Translations under genes and position numbers: made by a program | Assembly: GCA_963680875.1 (NCBI GenBank) | Contig: OY804583.1 | Span: 35,205,331-35,269,330 of the forward strand | Origin: Bathymodiolus brooksi | Lineage: Eukaryota > Mollusca > Bivalvia > Mytilida > Modiolidae | DNA: 64,000 nt | Direction of reading: 5' to 3' | Notes under the pieces: model-generated | The model's input: only the letters and a program-made list of their open reading frames with translations | Databases searched by the model: none | What the model was told of the DNA's origin: nothing | Shown here: piece after piece, positions 57,544 to 64,000 of the stretch | Layout of the letters: each line of letters begins with the position of its first letter | Position numbering within the stretch: position 1 is the first letter of the stretch

Positions 57544-58458
57544 TCACAGTTTATTACTCACAAGACGTTTGCATTGTAAATAATCTGTGAAAAATAAACT
57601 CCATACGCAGGAGCGGTTGGAATATTACTATCAAAGTGTGGATAATTTAATAATAACATTATTTAGGAAATTTATGTTGTAATCTGTTCAAACTGAAAAT
57701 GTTGATTTTTTTTTTATGGTGGTAGTCACTTTGTTTTTTTCATAGTTAAACCGAACATAATATGAGGGCTGTTTTCTAATTGATCATTATAATTTTACTA
57801 TCATAAATATGATTGGACGGTTAAATATGAGTTACAGATTAACTACAGTGACCTCATATTGGATGTTATTAGATGTTTGTATATCGACAAAATAGATACA
57901 GCATACATCTAATTAAAATGAATTGTCATTTAAGCCTCTTGCAAATTACATTGAAACCTGTCTATACCGAATACTGTTTAAAACGAACTTTACAAGTCCC
58001 AATGTAAGAACTCTCAATTATACCAACCTGTATAAACCGAACATCGTCTATTCCGAATGCAAAATCTGGTCCCCAGGAGGTTCGATTCAGGTAGGTTTCA
58101 TTTTTGTAGTAAGAGAACAGATTTAAGCCTTTGCATACTAATAAGAGGGTAAGGAACGCCCATGTTAAACTACATGAATGTGACGATTACATTGATTTTT
58201 TAATCATTTACCAGCATCTTCTGTTTCAGCAAATATTCTTTCGTTGACGTTCTTCAAACTATGTGCATATCTTGCCACACTTCTTGCATGTACTGTGGCC
58301 TTTGACAATTTGTAATTTAAACCTCTTTCTTTTCTCAACTCATCTACATCGTCCATTCCCGGTCTTGTATGAATAAAACCAAGTGTTCTTTCGAGGGGTT
58401 TACTTTCAACAAGCGTCAACACGACGACCATCAAAACGGCAAAAATAGCAATCTTCAT
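57544..58458 (-). CDS. Two-exon secreted peptide gene, intact copy (U3)
   Basis: Exon 1 (58458-58212) starts MKIAIFAVLMVVVLTLVES, a clear signal peptide, followed by a charged, Cys-free stretch (DDVDELRKERGLNYKLSK, VHARSVARYAHSLKNVNERI, ETEDA). A donor GGTAAATGATT sits at 58211. If it is not used, the frame ends four codons later (84 aa). A good acceptor TTTTTCACAG lies 627 nt on, and exon 2 (57584-57544) would add about 13 codons (YLQCKRLVSNKL). The mature peptide would be about 75 aa, probably helical, with one Cys. I do not recognise the family; a secreted bioactive peptide is only a guess. It is divergent to its near-twin at 62146 in a palindrome. A TATTTAAAG-like sequence precedes the ATG. 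Confidence 0.65.
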
Positions 58459-58639
58459 CTTTAAATAGATACACTGTAGATTGCATTAAAAATAGCTTAA
58501 TGAAGTTTCTAGACTTGATAATATTTGTTTGTTTGTTTGTTTGTTTTTGTTTTTGCTTTGGTTTTTTGTCTTAATTATTTGATTTTTGATTTTTGTTTTT
58601 TCACTTTTTTGTGACAATATTGATGCAAACAGTTAGTAT

Positions 58640-59406
58640 ACACATCTCGCACGATAAGTATCAATATATTCCAATACACAGAAACAACAAACATAAAATG
58701 GAGAAGACAATACTAAGTTGAGAAAACATGTTGTAATGTATAAACTATTTGTTCTGAAAACTTCTAGATTTAAAGACGGCATCACTTGGAAATTTCTAAC
58801 TCATTATGTCTGTTGATCAATTTCACAGATTTCTTGAACCTGTCAATATTATTCGTAGACTGTTTTAAGTACATAATCAAATATTATGCGTAGACGTAAA
58901 TTATGAAAACTGAAAGACATTTAATGCACAATACACCATGATAGATTTATCATAGAAAATCATACATATAATTTGCATTATATTCTCGTGCAGCTCAGCG
59001 ACAACATTCTTAAAGTAATATACATGTAATCGTTTATGCAAGCCATTATGTACAAGAATCTCAAATAAAATTGTAAATTCATAACTAATACTAACTTCCT
59101 TACCTTGGGTCTTATGTTGTTTGGATGATATGATGAAGTGCAATAAATACCTAACCCCTTTTACTGAAATTACTGTATATATTCGTTTTGAATCTCACGT
59201 GATTGTTATGCAATCCATTGATCATTTAAAAACCATATATCGTATGTTGTACATCACGGTATACGTAACTACTAAAAATAACTAGCGTGCTCGTCTCGAG
59301 TGCAGTAGATCGTGGGTTCATGCCCCGATCGGATCATGCCAAAGACCATAAAATTGGTATTTGGATCATCACTAGAATTTAGATTGTAGAAGTTGTCGCC
59401 CCTGTA
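58640..59406 (+). repeat. Palindrome, left arm (inner part)
   Basis: Reverse complement of 61234-61990, continuing outward through the peptide gene. The arm ends at 59406 (GTCGCCCCTGTA). A SINE head fragment (GTCTCGAGTGCAGTAGATCG, B box GGTTCATGCCCC) sits at 59280-59360. Confidence 0.85.
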
Positions 59407-59743
59407 ATGGCTGCACCCATGAAAATATTTTGATAGACCAAAATATGAGATATTCTACAATAACTATGATTTACAGAGAATAAGATCACATGAATAATAG
59501 AAAAATATAACTATTTGAAGATGTCTTGAAAGCGGTGATGTAGTGAAAACGCATTTTACCTGTAAAACCTGTGTATTTTAATTCGAGCAGCTGATCCACA
59601 ATGAAGTATGTTATCTCACATATTTTGTTTACTGTATAGACATGTAGTTTCACACACATGATAGTATAATTAACATTTATAGTTTCATTTGTTTCAATAA
59701 ACATTGAAGAGTATATATATACAGAACATTTTATACATGTAAT

Positions 59744-59959
59744 ATGGCTTCGTCAGCTGAATTTCAAGAGCTGAAAACACTGATTTTAGGAGTTGATGAA
59801 AAGGTTGGTGACTTTTCGGAAAAGCTCGATAATGTTGAACGTAGTTTAAAAACTATGGATAATGAAGTGAAGGCAGACGTCAACGTGCTGAAAGTAAAAT
59901 GTAACACTTCAATAGCGGACATCAAAGAGTTACGCAGAGATTTTACTGAGCTTGAATAA
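59744..59959 (+). pseudogene. LINE ORF1-like N-terminal coiled-coil fragment
   Basis: 71 codons, MASSAEFQELKTLILG followed by heptad-like DEKVGDFSEKLDNVERSL, then a stop where the opposite-strand LINE tail begins. Coiled-coil starts of this kind are typical of LINE ORF1, but other coiled-coil proteins cannot be excluded. Confidence 0.4.
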
Positions 59960-61154
59960 GAATAAGAATATAATAATAAGAAAACTTTATTTTGATTCGG
60001 CACATAATAAAACAGTACAACATAAGCTCTAAGGAGCTTTCTACGGAATATACATTAACAATAAAACAGCACAAGTCACATGCAAAGTTACAAACTAAAA
60101 TAAGCTAAGACATACAGGTATAAAAAGGAGGACTGTGTATAGATCTGAACAAGAACCCACGTGGCAAGTGCCTCTTTGGACTCTTGTTCAAGATCCATAC
60201 ACAGATGTTCCAACATAAAGCAGCATTTAAAAAAGAAGCAGCAGATAAAAAAAAATGAATAATAATAATAATACTGAATACTTAACTTTCCCTTTGTAAG
60301 ATTATTCGGAGTTCGGTAATTTTGTTATTACCCTTATAATCAGTAAAAGCAGCACTGTCTAACTAAAAAATCAAAGAATATAAAATGTTCAAGCCAAACT
60401 AAAAAAAATAATAATTAAAAAATAAAAAATAAGAAAATATAAGCAAACCAGTCCTGAAATGATCTGGGAGGCTGTTCCACAATGTAGGTGCAGCAAAATC
60501 TGAAAGATTTTCTACCGTACCGGCATATTGCATATAGATGCCGGCCGGGGACCAGGTGGCAATGCCTCTCTGGGTTGCCACCGGCAGCTACATACAGCAT
60601 GACAAAATAGAGCAGAAAATTAAGCATGTTTGGATAAAAAATTGACAAGCACTAAAACAAAGCAATATATATCTAAAAGCTATATGCAAATAAAAAGAGC
60701 AAAAACAGTAGCAGAATATTTACCATCTGCATGCAGAACAGCAACATTCAGTCCCTTTCCAGGACTGCATTAAGCTCTTAAATTGAGAAAAACTGTTTTC
60801 AGTCCTGAAATGGTCTGGGCGGCTGTTCCACAATGTAGCAGCAGCGAATTTAAATGTTTTTTTGCCATACCTTGATGTTCTGACCTGTGGAATGTTCAGT
60901 ATATTGTTGTATCTAAAATAATATTTTGAATTTCGTAAATGCACAAGGCTATGGAGACATGATGGCGACAATTTATTCATAATCTTAAATGTTTCAAGGG
61001 CCATAGTTCTCATTCGACGAATCTGCAAGGAAGGCACCTTTGCTTTTTTCAATAAATTATCATATGAGCTATTGTAATCCTCATACATCTTTTTGAAATT
61101 TTTCTCCGTACAAAAATGCCAGGCCAAAGGGCAAAAGTTAAAATTACTAAGCAT
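59960..61154 (-). pseudogene. LINE 3' end: RT C-terminal fragment and duplicated tail
   Basis: On the minus strand a 144-codon frame (61154-60720) carries the last part of a Jockey/CR1-type RT protein (CPLAWHFC, RRMRTMALETFKIMN, TLWNSRPDHFRT, WKGTECCCSAC). A second, shorter copy of the LWNSLPDHFRTG segment follows at 60480-60420, and the element ends in TTATTATTATTCTTATTC at about 59960. No catalytic domain remains. Confidence 0.72.
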
Positions 61155-61233
61155 ACAAGTATGGAAAATTGTAAGCTTTGGTTTTTTTTCTTAATTATTT
61201 TTATTTTTTTCATTTTTGTTTTTTCTTGTTTTT

Positions 61234-62145
61234 TACAGGGGCGACAACTTCTACAATCTAAATTCTAGTGATGATCCAAATACCAATTTTATGGTCTTTG
61301 GCTTGATCCGATCGGGGCTCGAACCCACGATCTACTGCACTCGAGGCGAGCACGCTAGTTATTTTTAGTAGTTACGTATACCGTGATGTACAACATACGA
61401 TATATGGTTTTTAAATGATCATTGGATTTCATAACAATCACATGATTTTCAAAACGAATGTATACAGTAATTTCAGTAGAAAGGTTTGGGTATCTATTGC
61501 ACTTCATCATAGCATCCAAACAACATAAGACCCAAGGTAGGAACTTAGTATTAGTTATGAATTTACAATCTTATTTGTGATTCTTGTACATAATGGCTTG
61601 TATAAACGATTACATGTATATTACTTTAAGAAGGTTGTCGCTGAGCTGCACGAGAATATAATGCAAATTATATGTATGATTTTCTATGATAAATCTAGCA
61701 TGGTGTATTGTGCATTAAATGTCTTTCAGCTTTAATCATTTACGTCTACGTATAGTATTTACAGGTTCAAGAATTCTGTGAAATTGATCAACAGACATAA
61801 TGAGTTAGAAATTTCCAAGTGATGCCGTCTTTAAATCTAGAAGTTTTCAGAACAAATAGTTTCTATATTACAACATGTTTTCTCAACTCAGTATTGTTTT
61901 CTCCATTTTATGTTTGTTGTTTCTGTGTATTGGAATATATTTATACTTATCGTGCGAAATGTGTATACTAACTGTTTGTATCAATATTGTCACAAAAAAA
62001 GGAAAAAACAAAAATCAAAAATCAAAATAATTAAGAAAAAAACCAAAGCAAAAACAAAAACAAACAAACAAACAAACAAATATTATCAAGTCTAGAAACT
62101 TCATTAAGCTATTTTTAATGCAATCTGCAATGTATCTATTTAAAG
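61234..62145 (-). repeat. Palindrome, right arm (inner part)
   Basis: Mate of 58459-59406. Includes the SINE head fragment on the minus strand (B box GGGCTCGAACCC at 61315). Confidence 0.85.
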
Positions 62146-63060
62146 ATGAAGATTGCTATTTTTGCCGTTTTGATGGTCGTCGTGTTGACGCTTGTTGAAA
62201 GTAAACCCCTCCAAAGAACACTTGGTTTTATTCAAACAAGACCGGCAATGGACGATGCAGATGAGTTGAGAAAAGAAAGAGGTTTACATTACAAATTGTC
62301 AAGGGCCACAGTACATGCAAGAAGCGTGGCAAGAAATGCACATACCTTGAAGAACGTCAACGAAAGAATGTTTGCTGAAACAGAAGATGCTGGTAAATGA
62401 TTAAAACATCAATGTAATCGTCACATTCATGTAGTTTAACATGGGCGTTTCTTACCCTCTTATTAGTGTGCAAAGGCTTAAATCTGTTCTCTTACTACAA
62501 TAATGTAACCTACCTGAATCGAACCTCCTGGGAACCAGATTTTGCATTCGGAATAGACGATGTTCGGTTTATACAGGTTTATATAATTGAGAGTTCTTAC
62601 ATTCGGACTTGTAAGGGTCGTTTTATACAGGAATCGGCATAGACAGGTTTCACTGTAGTTTGCAAGAGGCTTAAATGACAATTTATTTTAATTAGATTTA
62701 TGCTGTATCTATTTTGTCGATATAAAAACATCTAATAACATCCTGTATGAGGTCACTGTAGTAAACCTGTAACCCATATTTAACAGTCCAATCATATTTA
62801 TGATAGTGAAATTATAATGATCAATTAGAAAACAGCTCTCAGCTTATGTTCGGTTTAACTATAACATAAACAAAGTGACTACCACCAGAAAAACAAAATC
62901 CACATTTTCAGTTTGAACAGATTACAATATAAATTTCCTAAATAATGTAATTATTAAATTTTCCACACTATGATAGTAATATACCAACCATTCCTGCGTA
63001 TGGAGTTTATTTTTCACAGATTATTTACAATGCCAACGTCTTGTGAGTAATAAACTGTGA
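62146..63060 (+). CDS. Two-exon secreted peptide gene, intact copy (U4)
   Basis: Exon 1 (62146-62392) starts MKIAIFAVLMVVVLTLVES, then KPLQRTLGFIQTRPAMDD and a charged tail (ELRKERGLHYKLSR, HARSVARNAHTLKNVNERMF). The donor G/GTAAATGATT is at 62393, and an acceptor TTTTTCACAG ends at 63019, giving a 627-nt intron, the same length as in the mirror copy. Exon 2 (63020-63060) codes YLQCQRLVSNKL and stops at TGA 63060. Unspliced, the frame would stop after EDAGK at 62400. About 85% of exon-1 residues equal the copy at 58212-58458, and changes cluster in the mature part. Family unknown to me. Confidence 0.65.
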
Positions 63061-64000
63061 AGCCAATGATTATTAAAGAACCAGAAGATATCAACACATT
63101 GTTGGAAAAGTATTATACCACTTGCGTACAGATGGACGATAAAAGATGGTATTGGGTTAGGGTTATGGTGTTGAACGGCATTATCAACAATATTTCAGTT
63201 ATATCGTGGCTATCAGTTTTATTGGTGTTGAAATCCGTGGCTAACTATCGTTTCCTTTTTATGTGGTATGATGGCATTATACCCATCTTATATTTAAATG
63301 ATGGTAGCGATTATCGGCTCTCTCCAGTAGAACTAATATTATACATGTTACACATTCTGTGACACGAAGATAAAATATATGTTGTGAATAATGATCAAGA
63401 TAAAAGCAGTCTTTTTAATACCAAATAGTTCGCCTAGTTGTGAGTTGGTATTTTACAAGCTTGAGGAAAACACCTTTAACCACGAGGGAGGCTTAAACTA
63501 TATTAACCCCACCAATCTTAACGTTTTCAGAATATTTACATTTTCTAAATAATATTCCTTGGACCTCGCGAAATAGTATTTAAAAGCAAAATATGTTATT
63601 TGTTTTATATAAATCAATACTTGCTCTATAATTTCTACTCTAGATTCCTTTCCAAATCAACCAAATTTTCATAGTGTTAGATTCATATCTTTCATGTTGG
63701 TATTTATTTAAAATATTAATATTATGAAAAGAAAGTGTAAACAGTGATGGTCAACAATTGCACCATTATTATCAAAAGGAACAATCACCTCTCACCGACA
63801 AACACACGCACACACACACAAGTTGTAAGTACATGTACATGTCTTAAAAGTTGCAGATTCGAAACTCTTCATTATATCTTAGTAACTTTTTTAGAATTTA
63901 GGTAAGCCTTGACTTTGATGATAGGATAAAGAACCACATATAGATTGAAGGACAATGAACAACCGCCAAACATTATTACTTGGTGATGTACTAAATTGAT
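63061..64000 (-). repeat. Unit U4 continuing past the window edge
   Basis: Reverse complement of about 55949-56680 and 57389-57540 and direct match to 28046-28975 of U5. The frame at 63057-63362 begins inside exon 2 in another frame and crosses a SINE-like tail; not called. Confidence 0.7.

Overview
The window is repeat-dense animal nuclear DNA. Several retroelement families (a CR1/Jockey-like LINE, a Penelope-like element, tRNA-headed SINEs), an 11-kb Polinton/Maverick, fold-back elements and minisatellites lie in AT-rich sequence with split genes. The SINE tail that recurs throughout and the style of the LINE (a degenerate 2A-like motif at the ORF2 start) point to a lophotrochozoan, most likely a mollusc. 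That assignment is inference. Nothing suggests a prokaryote, and I see no functional tRNA or rRNA gene and no CRISPR array.

The centrepiece is a nest of insertions at 4.0-21.2 kb. A CR1/Jockey-like LINE on the minus strand (ORF1 at 20326-21172, ORF2 at about 18330-4058) is split inside its 2A-like motif by a complete Polinton. The Polinton is 7007-18064 (11,058 bp), with terminal inverted repeats of about 320 bp and a 6-bp target duplication, ACCAGG. A 1.18-kb array of palindromic repeats, flanked by its own 6-bp duplication (ATCTCG), in turn splits the Polinton's packaging ATPase. The plus-strand Polinton genes are a two-copy PC4-like gene and a PolB remnant that has lost most of its catalytic region. 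Reading down the minus strand come a CARD-domain gene, a TATA-binding-protein-like gene, a small ORF, a chromo-like-tailed integrase, a small basic protein, a minor-capsid-like protein, a conserved 104-aa protein, the major capsid protein, an adenain-type protease, a small ORF, the ATPase and a second copy of the small basic protein. Most are broken by frameshifts or stops, so this is a fossil. The unusual cargo is the TBP-like gene, the PC4-like gene, a recurring TATAAGAG motif near gene starts, and the CARD gene.

The rest (21.5-64 kb) is built from segmentally duplicated repeat units. One unit of about 4.5 kb (SINE head, fold-back element, then a two-exon gene for a short secreted peptide) occurs five times in both orientations: about 21.5-24.2 (partial), 26.1-30.7 (inverted), 34.0-43.3, 53.0-59.4 and 61.2-64.0 kb (inverted, running off the window). 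The last two form a large palindrome around a 1.8-kb retroelement loop and carry two intact, divergently transcribed copies of the peptide gene (57544-58458 minus, 62146-63060 plus). Two other copies are pseudogenes. Different copies have expanded different minisatellites (35 bp, 46 bp, 21 bp).

A second duplicated block covers 1-3.5 kb and 45.3-53.0 kb. The second copy is interrupted by a decayed Penelope-like element (49.7-51.5 kb) and by a LINE endonuclease fragment.
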